Of a stretch of DNA of 64,000 nt, positions 28,270 to 37,930 are shown piece by piece. Below the pieces are notes generated by a model. The model saw nothing but the letters and a program-made list of their open reading frames with translations. It ran no database searches and was not told the origin of the DNA. The DNA lies in contig NZ_CP055157.1 in assembly GCF_013367775.1 (NCBI RefSeq), forward strand, positions 1,338,501-1,402,500, read 5' to 3'. The stretch is from Microbulbifer sp. YPW1 (GTDB taxonomy: Bacteria; Pseudomonadota; Gammaproteobacteria; Pseudomonadales; Cellvibrionaceae). A program made the translations under genes and the position numbers. The number at the start of each line of letters is the position of its first letter. Position 1 is the stretch's first letter.

Positions 28270-28451
28270 AAGCCCAAGGGCTTCGACCAATTCCCAGGTT
28301 CGACTCGTAGGCGCGCAGCGCCGGAGAGCAGCGAGCCCGCAGGGCGAAGCTAATCCTCTCGGATGACTTTTCTTATATGCCACCTCAAGCCCGAGGGCTC
28401 TGACCAACTCCCAGGTTCGACTCGCAGGCGCACAGCGCCGGAGAGCAGCGA
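28270..28451 (+). repeat. Pair of degenerate 65-bp repeats derived from the tRNA-Arg 3' end
   Basis: Copies at 28270-28334 and 28387-28451 differ at about six positions. Each contains CCCAGGTTCGACTCG, like the T-arm of the preceding tRNA, and after each an ATCCTCTCGG string (28353-28362 and 28503-28511) repeats the tRNA 3' half. The T-arm copy is thus split by inserted sequence in both units. This looks like successive decayed duplications of the tRNA tail. Confidence 0.65.
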
Positions 28452-28540
28452 CCGAAGGGAGCTATCTGGAGCGAGGCGGATAGCCGCGAACAATGAGAGC
28501 GCATCCTCTCGGGCAACCTCGTCCATGTTAAAAAACAAAA

Positions 28541-28564
28541 CCCCTGCTCACATGTGAGCAGGGG
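28541..28564. terminator. Perfect 24-bp palindromic terminator
   Basis: CCCCTGCTCACA and TGTGAGCAGGGG form a perfect dyad with A-rich sequence on the left and T-rich on the right. It can stop transcription both from the tRNA side and from the minus-strand lipoprotein gene 107 nt away. Confidence 0.75.
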
Positions 28565-28670
28565 CTTTATTTTATCGATCTGAGAATAAGGCTTGGCTGA
28601 CGTATCTAATTCCAGCCAACTTTCCAAGAGTCGACTAAACCGCAACAGGTTTATATTGTTCCAATACGGA

Positions 28671-29333
28671 TCAAAGCCGCAGCGTATTAGCCTTGAATTC
28701 ACCGATACAATAATCCGCAGCCGCGTGTAATTCCTGCTTCAATCGCGCCGCCTCGTTCCCTACCAGTTCGTCATAGGTAGGCGCCGTCTCGCTATCCTCA
28801 TGGCTAAATTTGCTGCACATAGATTCGGCGAGCACTTCCTTGGTGGAAGTGTCGACCAGCCGTAAAACAGCGCTGTAGCCTACTTTGTATTTATTCCAAG
28901 TGGTCGGGAAGTAAACGAAGTTCCAATTCGTGGTGCGAACATCCAGCAGCAATCTGGCATCACTTACTTGCGCAGTGAGGTCGTCCAGCTTGGCGCCAGA
29001 GGTTTCAATTCTGGTATCTTCAAGAAGGCGCAGCGAGTATTCCTTGGCCAGCTCTGTAGCCAGAGAGTCATAGATATAGCCGGCAGGGTCTTGCACATTA
29101 TTTTCGGCAACCAGCTTATTGCCCGCAGATATCATGGCGACGGCACCAAGTGCACCAAATGCACCTTTACCGGCCGTCATCGCTGCAAAGCCCGGTTTTT
29201 CACTGGAGAAAGATCCGCTGATGGCTCTGCCCTCTATCATCGGAATCGACTCTTCAGACAACGGCACTGTTTTAACACCAGCACAGCCAACAGCGGCAAG
29301 CGCCAGGCTCAGGATGAAGAGTTTCTTTAACAT
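28671..29333 (-). CDS. Uncharacterised lipoprotein
   Basis: A 220-residue protein with a lipoprotein signal (KKLFILSLALAAVGC, Cys17). A Gly/Ala-rich hydrophobic stretch (AGKGAFGALGAVAMISAGNK) follows near residues 54-73. The remainder is mixed alpha/beta with TNWNFVYFPTTWNKYKVGYS. I do not recognise the family; the layout, with a Gly-rich segment in a lipoprotein, is reminiscent of envelope stress lipoproteins. The gene is lower in GC than its neighbours, which may point to transfer. Confidence 0.75.
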   Translation of the reverse strand: MLKKLFILSLALAAVGCAGVKTVPLSEESIPMIEGRAISGSFSSEKPGFAAMTAGKGAFGALGAVAMISAGNKLVAENNVQDPAGYIYDSLATELAKEYSLRLLEDTRIETSGAKLDDLTAQVSDARLLLDVRTTNWNFVYFPTTWNKYKVGYSAVLRLVDTSTKEVLAESMCSKFSHEDSETAPTYDELVGNEAARLKQELHAAADYCIGEFKANTLRL

Positions 29334-29687
29334 GTTATTTCCCCCAGTAATTTGAGTTTATTGTTTATCTTCCACAAGCACCGCATCGCAAGCTGGCACG
29401 CACAACTAATCCCCACCCGCGGCCTCTTATCCCATCGAAATCTTTTAAAAAAACATGGTTCCAGGCTGCTGCGAGAGTCTGCCGCGCCCAAATTCAGCCA
29501 AATGGCACAATAATACACATTTCTAATATTTACAAAAACTCAGTATTAAATTTCCACCAATACGTCATATCCCAACCTAAAATCCTAATCTTCAATTAAG
29601 GGGAGTTCTTTTGGTCGTAAGTTTTCTGGAGCATCGGGCGCGGCATTAGGCAGTGTCAACACATACAACCCGTCTCGGGGGCATACA
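29334..29687. other. AT-richer intergenic gap
   Basis: No gene seen. It separates the lipoprotein gene from the protease terminator and should hold the lipoprotein promoter. A 63-codon minus frame here has no coding character. Confidence 0.5.
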
Positions 29688-29722
29688 TAAAAAAGGCCGC
29701 TGATGCGTAAACATCAGCGGCC
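29688..29722 (-). terminator. Terminator of the S8 protease gene
   Basis: GGCCGCTGATG (29695-29705) and CATCAGCGGCC (29712-29722), 6-nt loop, with a T-run on the minus strand (29694-29688). Confidence 0.9.
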
Positions 29723-29754
29723 AAAGACAGGACCAAATGAAATTTATTTAACGC

Positions 29755-32700
29755 TTACAGCAGCATGTAAGTCCGCATGGTGATCTGCTTGGTGTGGCTG
29801 CCCTTCGGGCCAGTCATTTCCACGCGCAGATGTACAAACTCACCCGCTTCGCCCGCATTCGGGATAGTGGCAATCCACTCACCGTCTACCTGCTCCACTT
29901 CTGCGTCCACCCAGCTGCTCTCAGAGAACTTGGTGGAAACCGGGCAGTACACAAATGCCGGTACGGTATCCACAACACATTCCTGGCCGTAGCCGTACTG
30001 CAGGGAGACGGAGGAGAGGTCGACTTCACCCAGCCCATCCATTACCCCGGACAGCTTGACCTGCATCGGTTCACCGGCGTTTGCGGTGTTCACGATGCTC
30101 ACCGGCAGGTCGATTACCGGTACCAGAACCGGTTGCGGTCCCTGTTGCTCGGCGCTGGTGTTGAAGGAGTAAATGCCCTGGTAGAGCGAGCCCAGGTGGT
30201 CACCCACCGGAGAACGCTCGCCCACGCCTCTCGGGTAGTAGCGAATTTCCAGGGTGATTTCACTGTTGCTGTCGGGCACGGTGAGCAATCCGCCGTCCGG
30301 GTACTGGGTTTCGCCATTGACGGTCAGGCCATACGCCGCACGCCCGTTGTAGCCACCGGTGCCGTCGTGACCGGCCGCATCACCAAACGAGGGGGTGCGG
30401 ATCTGCAGCACATTGGTATCGCGATACGCGAGAGGGGAGCCACTGCTCAGCAGAGTTCCGCCACGGGGGCCCTTGAACCAGGAAGTTTCCTCTTCGGCGC
30501 CAGCAGTCATCAGACGCGGACCGTCGAAGTAACCACCGTTGCTGCGCAACTGGTGGTCGGGCATCACAATGTTGGTCCAGGCATTTTTGCTGGTCGCGGT
30601 GTAATACTCTTCGCGTTCCACCGGGGTCATCACCAGCTGCGGGCTGCCGGTGGAGTAGAACTCACCGGTGCTGTTGGTCATGGCCATCACATCGGTCCAG
30701 GCCGGACGGTCGTCATCCTGTGCGTGGTAGCGCGCAGTGATTTTGTGCATGTCTTTTTCGTGGACCTGCACCAGACCGCCGTCGATGTGCCCGTCGGTGA
30801 TGTGGTTGATGGAATAGGCGTAAGGGGTGCGTTCCGCCGCAATACCAGACCAGCTCACCAGGTTGTTACCGGCTTCTACCTGGGCCGCGATGCGCTCGCC
30901 CTGCTCGCTGCTCACACCGATCACCGGTACCTTGGGCGTACCGTTGATGATGCCCTTGTAACGACCACTGCTACCCGGGCGATAGAAAATCACACCCGCA
31001 GCGCCGTGCTTCATCGCATTGCCGACCATGTAGGAAGTCAGGTAGTAGGGGTTGGAAATCAGCGCGATCTTGCCTTCCAGGTCGAACTGCTCCCAGTCGG
31101 TCGCGTAGCCGGCATCGCCCACGGCGACCATTTCGGCACTGCCTTCACCGTGGAAGCTGAGCGCCAGGCCCTGGTTGACGTAATCCAGCACTTCGCCGTT
31201 TTGCAGGGTCACCACCGCTTCAGGGGCAATCGCGCGGGTAGTCACGAAAGAACGGAAGCGCTCGTCGTGGCCCTGTGACCAGGCGTAGAAGTTCTTGACG
31301 TAATCCGGTGCCAGCTCCATTGCCGCCAGCTTCGCCGTTTGGGCATCGTCCAGCGCGTAGGTAAAGCCAAAGGAATAGCCCTGGGGTGCCAGCGGTTTGT
31401 CGGCCTTGAATTCCACCTTCTCTGCATTGCGCGCATCAAACTCGATGGTGGCGTTGCTGGATACCTTGCGACGCAGTACCGCCATCTGTGCTGCGGACTC
31501 GACCAGGCCACCGAAAGCGCTATCGGTATCGAAGGTCATGATGTTGGCGACGATGCTGTACTCACCTTCCGGCAGTTTCATACTGGCGACACCGTTGTGT
31601 ACCGCCAGATAATGACCCCAGTCATCTTCGTCGTTCATCACGTAGATTTTGGACGGGGACTGTGCCGGCTTGCCGCGGTGGTCGGTGACGGAAAAGCTCA
31701 GCTCGACTTGCGGCTGATCGATCCAGAAGGAAACCGGAACGGTGAGACGCTCGTCGGTGTTGCCGACAACGGTGCCCTCGATGCGACCGGTGATTGCACC
31801 GTAAGCACCACTGCGCAGGCCAACGGTCGGGTCGATCCAGACCGGCACCTGGACACTGCCGTTCGCCGGTACGGTAACGGACTTGACGCCCAGTCCGGCC
31901 AGAGTTGACGGCAATTCCACGGACTCGTCTTCACCGACGATATCCAGCTTCAGTTTGAAGGTTTTGTCTTCAGCGGAGAGGTTTTCCAAGGTGACCGAAG
32001 TTTCGGTGTACTCGTAATGACCGCCGGTGAAAAAGCCCAGTTCCGGATTCGGGTTGGCCACGACGTTTTGCACCATCGCCTGGTTGACGTCCATGGGGCC
32101 TGCGCCCTGCTCCAGCACGTTCGCATCGCTCGGAGTTACCGAAGAGGTCAGCACTTTTTTCAGCTCGCGCGGCGTCAGTTCCGGGCGCGCCTGCTTGAGC
32201 AGCGCAGCGCCGCCGGAAACATGCGGCGCGGCCATGGAAGTACCGGAGAGAGCGGTGTAGCCGGTTTCGCCAAAACCACCGGACGCAGCCGCAACCACGG
32301 CAACCCCCTGGGAAGCGATATCAGGCTTGGAAGAGTGGCCATCCGGGGACGGGCCGCGGGAGGAGAAGACCGCGGTTTCGTTGTTGCGATCGATCGCACC
32401 CACGGTCAGGGCGCTGGGCGCACAACCGGGAGAACCGACGGTTTCGCGGGTAAAGCTGTTGCCCGCAGAAATAACAAACAGGGCTTCGTCGCTCAGCGCT
32501 TCCACCAGATCCACCATGGGGCCGTCACAGGAAGTGGCGCTGCCACCCAGGGACATGCTGACGATGTCGGCGCCCTGCTCCACGGCCCAGATCATGCCGT
32601 TCAGAATACCGAAGGTAGAACCGCCACCGGTATTGCTCAGGACCTTGCCGATCACCAGATTGGTTTCCGGCGCCATACCTGCCCAAAGGCCATTGGATTC

Positions 32701-33522
32701 AGCGCCGGTGCCGGCGATGGTGGTGGCAACGTGGGTGCCGTGACCATTCAGGTCGTCCACACCGTTGCGGGAATAAGTGAAGTCACGGGAAGCGACAACG
32801 CGACCAGTCAGGTCCGCGTGCTCGGTGTCGTAACCGGTGTCCAGTACCGCCACAGTGACACCTTCACCGGTGAAGTCCGCGGCGTACTTGCCATGGGCGC
32901 CGGTCAGCGGCACGGTCGGGGTCAGGGTTTCAGAACCGGACACCTTGTGTGCATGCACAAACGCATCCAGCCACACGCCTTCCACGCTGTTATCTACGGT
33001 CAGCTGGGTCCAGAGTTGAGCAGCCTGGGACTTTTCGATACCGAAAGCGGCGCTGTCGATAATTTCGATTTCACCGGTCAGGGACATACCGTTGAGTGCT
33101 TTGGGCACTGCAGCGCCCTTTAGGGTGCCGTCGACGTATTCGACAATCACCGGCAGCTTGCTGGTGGATGCGTCGTCGTAGCCCGCCTCGTAGAGCTTGC
33201 TGATATTGAACAGCTCCATGTCCACGGCTTTTGCATCTACCAGCTGTTGCGCCTTGGGCGGCACCACATAGGTGCTGTCACCGTACTTGTAGATGCTGGT
33301 CACTACGTCACTGCCATCTTCACCCATCAGGCGAATACCGGCCAGCGCACCGTCATTTTTTACAACGGCGGAAACCTTGTCACCGGTAATCAGGGTAAAG
33401 GTCAGTTCGCCACCAGCAGGCTGCTGCTCGGGCTCCTGGGCCAGAGCGGGAGCGGCGGACAGCCCCCCCGAAAGCGCAAATATAGCCGCGGCCAGGCGAC
33501 TCACTCTGCCAAAATTATTCAT
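29755..33522 (-). CDS. Secreted S8 (subtilisin-like) serine protease with PA domain
   Basis: A 1255-residue secreted protease. Signal peptide cleaved near APALA-QE. An N-terminal propeptide-like region (about 38-200, LTFTLITGDKVSAVV) is followed by the peptidase S8 domain with catalytic Asp228 (VAVLDTGYD), His261 (NGHGTHVA) and Ser429 (SGTSMAAPH); oxyanion Asn355 is in ISAGNS. A beta-rich region follows, then a PA-like domain near residues 800-890 (GKIALISNPYY, HGAAGVIFYRPG), then further beta-sandwich sequence. It is a nutrient-scavenging or surface protease. Monocistronic, own terminator. A CpxR-like repeat lies about 220 bp upstream. Confidence 0.93.
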   Translation of the reverse strand: MNNFGRVSRLAAAIFALSGGLSAAPALAQEPEQQPAGGELTFTLITGDKVSAVVKNDGALAGIRLMGEDGSDVVTSIYKYGDSTYVVPPKAQQLVDAKAVDMELFNISKLYEAGYDDASTSKLPVIVEYVDGTLKGAAVPKALNGMSLTGEIEIIDSAAFGIEKSQAAQLWTQLTVDNSVEGVWLDAFVHAHKVSGSETLTPTVPLTGAHGKYAADFTGEGVTVAVLDTGYDTEHADLTGRVVASRDFTYSRNGVDDLNGHGTHVATTIAGTGAESNGLWAGMAPETNLVIGKVLSNTGGGSTFGILNGMIWAVEQGADIVSMSLGGSATSCDGPMVDLVEALSDEALFVISAGNSFTRETVGSPGCAPSALTVGAIDRNNETAVFSSRGPSPDGHSSKPDIASQGVAVVAAASGGFGETGYTALSGTSMAAPHVSGGAALLKQARPELTPRELKKVLTSSVTPSDANVLEQGAGPMDVNQAMVQNVVANPNPELGFFTGGHYEYTETSVTLENLSAEDKTFKLKLDIVGEDESVELPSTLAGLGVKSVTVPANGSVQVPVWIDPTVGLRSGAYGAITGRIEGTVVGNTDERLTVPVSFWIDQPQVELSFSVTDHRGKPAQSPSKIYVMNDEDDWGHYLAVHNGVASMKLPEGEYSIVANIMTFDTDSAFGGLVESAAQMAVLRRKVSSNATIEFDARNAEKVEFKADKPLAPQGYSFGFTYALDDAQTAKLAAMELAPDYVKNFYAWSQGHDERFRSFVTTRAIAPEAVVTLQNGEVLDYVNQGLALSFHGEGSAEMVAVGDAGYATDWEQFDLEGKIALISNPYYLTSYMVGNAMKHGAAGVIFYRPGSSGRYKGIINGTPKVPVIGVSSEQGERIAAQVEAGNNLVSWSGIAAERTPYAYSINHITDGHIDGGLVQVHEKDMHKITARYHAQDDDRPAWTDVMAMTNSTGEFYSTGSPQLVMTPVEREEYYTATSKNAWTNIVMPDHQLRSNGGYFDGPRLMTAGAEEETSWFKGPRGGTLLSSGSPLAYRDTNVLQIRTPSFGDAAGHDGTGGYNGRAAYGLTVNGETQYPDGGLLTVPDSNSEITLEIRYYPRGVGERSPVGDHLGSLYQGIYSFNTSAEQQGPQPVLVPVIDLPVSIVNTANAGEPMQVKLSGVMDGLGEVDLSSVSLQYGYGQECVVDTVPAFVYCPVSTKFSESSWVDAEVEQVDGEWIATIPNAGEAGEFVHLRVEMTGPKGSHTKQITMRTYMLL

Positions 33523-33930
33523 CTTAAATACCTAAAAAATTTAATTTTATTCTCATCAACCGCGCCGCAAGGCTCTGCCTTATGTCAGGAACAAGCCCAT
33601 GGATTTCACAGGGAGAGATTAAAATCGCGGGTTATTATTCTGTTGAGGAAGGAATTCCTGACTCTTCAGTTTACTTACCCGCGCAGTTTTACAAGCTGTC
33701 CCTAGTAAGACTTGGTGGTACGTCACAACCTCACAGAACTCTGCGTAACGTTGTGTAACGCCACTTGCCATAAAACGGCCGGTGAGCCTGTGGATATCGC
33801 GATCTAATTCAAATAATCAAATCCAGCTTCTACAGGCGCATGAAATAGAAATAAATTTCTAGAATGAGATGTTTAAAAAATCAGGAACAGAAATGAGAAA
33901 ATTGGGGAAGGGAGAAGTCGTCGAATGAGT
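33523..33930. other. AT-rich promoter gap upstream of the S8 protease
   Basis: No gene seen. It contains a tandem GTAACG repeat (33745-33760) and AT-rich tracts suited to a promoter firing leftward into the protease gene. Confidence 0.5.
33745..33760. promoter_or_regulatory. CpxR-like direct repeat upstream of the S8 protease
   Basis: GTAACGTTGTGTAACG has two GTAAC units separated by 5 nt, the geometry of the E. coli CpxR box (GTAAA-N5-GTAAA). It is one isolated site, so chance is possible. Confidence 0.3.
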
Positions 33931-33956
33931 GCCTCCGCCACGGGCGCGGCGGAGGC
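33931..33956 (-). terminator. Hairpin after the MDR oxidoreductase gene
   Basis: GCCTCCGCC/GGCGGAGGC with an 8-nt loop, 13 nt beyond the stop codon. No T-run, so termination strength is doubtful. Confidence 0.5.
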
Positions 33957-33968
33957 GCGAAATCAGTT

Positions 33969-34958
33969 TCAGAGTTTAACTAGTAGCTTACCCTGGTTTT
34001 CACCACTGAACAGCAAGTTGATACCTTCCTTGGCACTGTCCAGCCCTTCGATGACATGGGTGCGGTAACGGATCTGGCCATTCTGCACATATTTGGTCAG
34101 GGCTTCGGTCGCTTCCTGTGCCTTGTCCAGGTGGTCCGGCACCACAAAGCCCTCCACGCGCAGACCTTTCAGGTTGATGTCCATCCAGTTCGGACCCGGC
34201 GCCGGCTGTTCGAAGTTGTACTCGGCGATCATGCCGCACACCAGGATACGACCGAAGCGGTTCATGCGCTTGTACGCCAGCGCCTGAATCGGACCACCGG
34301 TATTTTCAAAGAACAGGTCGATACCGTTCGGACACGCCTGGTCCAGCTCCAATGCGAGGTTGTCTGACTTGTAGTTGATCGCCTTGTCAAAACCCAGCTC
34401 TTCTTCCAGCCAGCGACATTTTTCGTCACTACCCGCAGTGCCCACTACACGCAGGCCTTCGGCTTTGGCCATCTGGCCCGCCAGTGAACCGACAGAACCG
34501 GCCGCTCCACTCACCAGAATGGTCTCGCCCGCTTGCGGCCGGCCGATCTTGATCAGGCCCACGTAGGCCGTGAGGCCGGTGACATAAAACACCGACAACA
34601 GGGCTTCCGGATCGAGGGAGGGATCCACGACCTGCATTTCCTCGTTGCCGAGCACGTACTCCGCCCAGCCGGTGGTACCGATTACCCGTGCGCCTTGCGG
34701 GTAATCGGGATTGCGGGACTCCACCACCTCACCCACGCCGTAGGAACGCATGACCTCGCCGATCTGTACCGGCGGCATGTAGCTGTCCTCGCGCGGGTTC
34801 AGCCAGGTGCGCATGGCCGGGTCGAGGGACATATAGGTCTGCTTGACCAGGAATTGCCCCTCTTCCAGGGTCGGGGTTTCCAGTTCGACGGTTTCAAAAA
34901 TATCCGGTGTCAGGTCGCCGTTCGGGCGCTTGCTCAGTTGGATCGCTTTGTAGGTCAT
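33969..34958 (-). CDS. NADP-dependent MDR oxidoreductase (CurA-like)
   Basis: A 329-residue zinc-independent medium-chain reductase. The nucleotide-binding motif AGETILVSGAAGSVGSLAGQ is near residues 143-162, and the leukotriene B4 dehydrogenase/CurA style N-terminus (TYMSLDPAMRTWL) is clear. Such enzymes reduce activated C=C bonds, such as alkenals or curcumin, using NADPH. The AraC-type gene lies upstream on the same strand and may control it. Confidence 0.9.
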   Translation of the reverse strand: MTYKAIQLSKRPNGDLTPDIFETVELETPTLEEGQFLVKQTYMSLDPAMRTWLNPREDSYMPPVQIGEVMRSYGVGEVVESRNPDYPQGARVIGTTGWAEYVLGNEEMQVVDPSLDPEALLSVFYVTGLTAYVGLIKIGRPQAGETILVSGAAGSVGSLAGQMAKAEGLRVVGTAGSDEKCRWLEEELGFDKAINYKSDNLALELDQACPNGIDLFFENTGGPIQALAYKRMNRFGRILVCGMIAEYNFEQPAPGPNWMDINLKGLRVEGFVVPDHLDKAQEATEALTKYVQNGQIRYRTHVIEGLDSAKEGINLLFSGENQGKLLVKL

Positions 34959-35173
34959 AGAACACTCTTTGCTGAACTGCGTGGCAATGATTTGTTGGCA
35001 GTGTGATCTCTTTGTACCCGTCCCGAGGAATGGGCAGGCAGGACTGATTCGATCGCGTATTGTCGCGGCAAGGGCAAGAGTGAAACTTGTCTAAAGGCGT
35101 AAATTATTTGTCAATTCACGCCAAATGTTTTGATTTTTCAGGGGGAGAACAAAAGCGGCTTGTTGCGCGGAAT

Positions 35174-36232
35174 TTAACGCAACCAGGAGGGGCGTCGGCG
35201 CTCGCGCGCCAGTTTTTTCGTCGTATCGGAAGGGGCGGCGTTGGCCTGGCGCCACTGTCGTGGACTGACACCAAACCAGCGCTGAAAGGCTTTGGAAAAA
35301 GTGGCCAGGTCGGCGTAACCGAGCAGCCCCGCCAGCTGGGTCAGACTGATGTCGGATTCTTTCAGGTAGCGGGAGGCCACTGCCTGGCGGGTTTCATTCA
35401 GCAGTGCCTGAAAGCTGGTGCCCTCTTCCATCAACATGCGCTGCAGCGAGCGGGTACCGAGCATCATATAGTCCGCAACATAGTCGAGGGAAACCTTGCC
35501 ACTGGGCAGCAGGTTGCGCAGCAACTGGCTGACGAATGCGGGTAATTCCTTGGGCGCGAGCGCATCCAGCTTGTCGATATGCGCCTGCATCAGTGCGTGG
35601 AGGGCTGGATCCGCATCGCTTAACGGCGCCTCCAGCAGCGCAGCATCAAAGACCCAGGCGTTTCTATCACTGTTGAACTGAGGCGTGGTACGCAACAGGC
35701 GTGTGTAACTGCGGGTGGAAGCTCCGGCAGCAGTCTGCAGATAAAGACCGCGAGGGTTCCAGTTATTGCCCAGCAACATTTTCAATAGCTGCCAACCGAC
35801 GGCTACCCCGTGCTCGATTGCCTGTCGCGAGGGAATACCCTCGCGCAGCACCGGTGTGTATTCGAGAAATGCCAGCTTGTTGTGTATCTCCACCTTCACC
35901 GTGCCGCTGCTGGAATGCAGATGGTAATAGCGGGCGAGCTCCGCAAGGGACTCACCCACGGTGTGGGCGTTTTTCAACAGATACAGTAGCTGACCAAATA
36001 CAGCCGTTCCCTGACGCAGCCCCAGTTCCAGCCCGAACAGCGGGTTGCCCGATACCTGTGCACAGTCATCCAAAAGCAACGCCATCCGCTGGTAGGAAAT
36101 CATGCTTTCCGGCTGTGTGAGGATATCTACGGGCAGCCCCGCCTTTTCCAGCATCACCCGTACATCAAGTCCTGCCGCGCGACAGGCCTCGTCGAACAAG
36201 ACCAGTGATGAGGCTCGAGAGAATTCTTCCAT
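35174..36232 (-). CDS. AraC family transcriptional regulator
   Basis: A 352-residue regulator: N-terminal AraC_binding_4-type ligand domain (about 20-210, GNPLFGLELGLRQGTAVFG) and a C-terminal double helix-turn-helix (about 245-340, TRQAVASRYLKESDISLTQLAGLLGY-type region followed by FSKAFQRWFGVSPRQWR). It is divergent from cioAB and upstream of the MDR gene, so either could be a target. An 8-bp inverted repeat just upstream of its start is a likely operator. Confidence 0.92.
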   Translation of the reverse strand: MEEFSRASSLVLFDEACRAAGLDVRVMLEKAGLPVDILTQPESMISYQRMALLLDDCAQVSGNPLFGLELGLRQGTAVFGQLLYLLKNAHTVGESLAELARYYHLHSSSGTVKVEIHNKLAFLEYTPVLREGIPSRQAIEHGVAVGWQLLKMLLGNNWNPRGLYLQTAAGASTRSYTRLLRTTPQFNSDRNAWVFDAALLEAPLSDADPALHALMQAHIDKLDALAPKELPAFVSQLLRNLLPSGKVSLDYVADYMMLGTRSLQRMLMEEGTSFQALLNETRQAVASRYLKESDISLTQLAGLLGYADLATFSKAFQRWFGVSPRQWRQANAAPSDTTKKLARERRRPSWLR

Positions 36233-36254
36233 TATGAAATCTAATTGAATAAGG

Positions 36255-36284
36255 CTACTGACATTACACCAATTTCGTCAGTAG
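36255..36284. promoter_or_regulatory. Inverted repeat upstream of the AraC gene
   Basis: CTACTGAC (36255-36262) and GTCAGTAG (36277-36284), perfect 8-bp arms with a 14-nt spacer, 22 bp upstream of the AraC ATG. Candidate operator for the AraC-type protein itself or for a repressor of cioAB (inference). Confidence 0.45.
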
Positions 36285-36499
36285 TGTTTTTGCTGTCGAG
36301 CAGAACGATCCAATCACCCGCCCAGAGTAGATCCGGTTCAACACTTCAAGAAAGCAACAGCGCGCCAAAGTTTCAGGTGAAAGCCAGCCTGTCGCCGTTT
36401 TTGCGCTATCCCCGCCTAGACACCGCACCTATGACGACTACGGTTTACTAGGAAAAATGAAAAAACAGCTGCTTCGGCAGGTTAAGAGGTAAGGCAGGC

Positions 36500-37930
36500 T
36501 TGATCGAACAACTAGACGCCGTATTGCTGGCCCGAGTGCAATTTGCTTTCACCGTGTCGTTCCATTTTATATTCCCGGCGTTTTCCATCGGCCTGGCGAG
36601 TTACCTGATGGTGCTCGAAGGGCTGTGGTTGAAAACCGGACGCGGGGTCTACGCGAATCTGTACCGCTATTGGCTGAAGATATTTGCCATAGGCTTCGGC
36701 ATGGGTGTGGTCTCCGGCGTTGTATTGTCTTATCAGTTCGGCACCAACTGGTCGGTGTTTTCTACCAAGGCCGGACCGATTATCGGGCCACTCATGGGCT
36801 ACGAAGTCATGACCGCGTTCTTTCTGGAAGCGGGTTTCCTTGGCGTCATGTTGTTTGGCATTAGCAAGGTGGGAAAAGGGCTGCACTTTTTTTCCACCTG
36901 CATGGTGGCATTCGGCACATTTATTTCCGCATTCTGGATTCTGTCGGTCAACTCCTGGATGCAGACGCCAGCAGGTTTCGAAATCAATGCCGACGGGCAG
37001 TTTGTGCCGGGCGGCTCCTGGTGGGACATCGTCTTCAACCCGAGCTTCCCCTACCGGCTGGTGCATACGGTAACCGCGGCGTACCTGACCACCGCTTTTG
37101 CCGTTGGTGGTGTTGGCGCCTGGCACCTGCTGAAAGACAGCACCAATGTGGGTGCGCGCAAAATGTTTTCCATGGCGATGTGGATGGCGGTGATTGTTAC
37201 CCCCTTCCAGATCGTCGCCGGTGATATGCACGGTTTGAATACTCTGGAGCATCAGCCGATCAAGGTGCTTGCAATGGAAGGGGATTACGATCCCAGCCCA
37301 GAGGGCGCACCGCTGATTCTTTTCGGCCTGCCGGATGACGAGGCAGCGGAGGTGCGCTACAAGGTGGCGATCCCGAAACTGGGTTCACTCATCCTCAAGC
37401 ATGACCCCAACGCGCCCCTGCCGGGCCTGACCGATTTCCCCCGCGATGAATGGCCGCCGGTAGCCATTGTTTTCTGGTCTTTCCGAATCATGGTTGCGAT
37501 TGGCTTTGCCATGCTGGCGCTCGGCGTGTGGAGTCTTATCGCGCGACGCCGGAAAAAACTCTATACATCGAAAAAACTGCATCGCGCCGCCGTAATCATG
37601 GGGCCTGCGGGGTTTGTCGCCGTGATTGCCGGCTGGATAACCACCGAGGTCGGTCGACAGCCATTTACCGTATACGGGTTACTGAGAACTGCGGAATCCA
37701 GCTCTCCCCTGGACGCGCCTGCAGTGGCAGCATCGCTGCTGGCATTTATCGTGGTTTACACCGCCGTGTTCGGCGCGGGTATTTACTATCTGCTGCGCCT
37801 GATGGCCCAGCCGCCACACCGCGGAGAAACAGAGCCGCCCAATGTGCCCTTCCACGCAGCGGGTATTACCCCGGCATCGAGTATCGAGGCCGCTTCTTTA
37901 AGCAAGGGGGATTCCCATGGCAAGCTTTGA
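36500..37930 (+). CDS. cioA: Cyanide-insensitive (bd-type) ubiquinol oxidase subunit I
   Basis: A 476-residue inner-membrane subunit of the cytochrome bd family: it oxidises ubiquinol and binds haems b558, b595 and d. The N-terminal RVQFAFTVSFHFIFPAFSIG carries the axial His. The quinol loop is short, the mark of CIO-type rather than E. coli long-loop CydA. TTG 36500 is taken as the start, with AAGG at good spacing, because it gives the canonical MIEQLDAVLLARVQF. Its end overlaps cioB by 14 nt. Confidence 0.93.
   Translation: MIEQLDAVLLARVQFAFTVSFHFIFPAFSIGLASYLMVLEGLWLKTGRGVYANLYRYWLKIFAIGFGMGVVSGVVLSYQFGTNWSVFSTKAGPIIGPLMGYEVMTAFFLEAGFLGVMLFGISKVGKGLHFFSTCMVAFGTFISAFWILSVNSWMQTPAGFEINADGQFVPGGSWWDIVFNPSFPYRLVHTVTAAYLTTAFAVGGVGAWHLLKDSTNVGARKMFSMAMWMAVIVTPFQIVAGDMHGLNTLEHQPIKVLAMEGDYDPSPEGAPLILFGLPDDEAAEVRYKVAIPKLGSLILKHDPNAPLPGLTDFPRDEWPPVAIVFWSFRIMVAIGFAMLALGVWSLIARRRKKLYTSKKLHRAAVIMGPAGFVAVIAGWITTEVGRQPFTVYGLLRTAESSSPLDAPAVAASLLAFIVVYTAVFGAGIYYLLRLMAQPPHRGETEPPNVPFHAAGITPASSIEAASLSKGDSHGKL

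Noticed and set aside
29794-31278. 494-codon plus-strand frame opposite the S8 protease
   Set aside because: Antisense shadow; the protease on the other strand has an intact catalytic triad.
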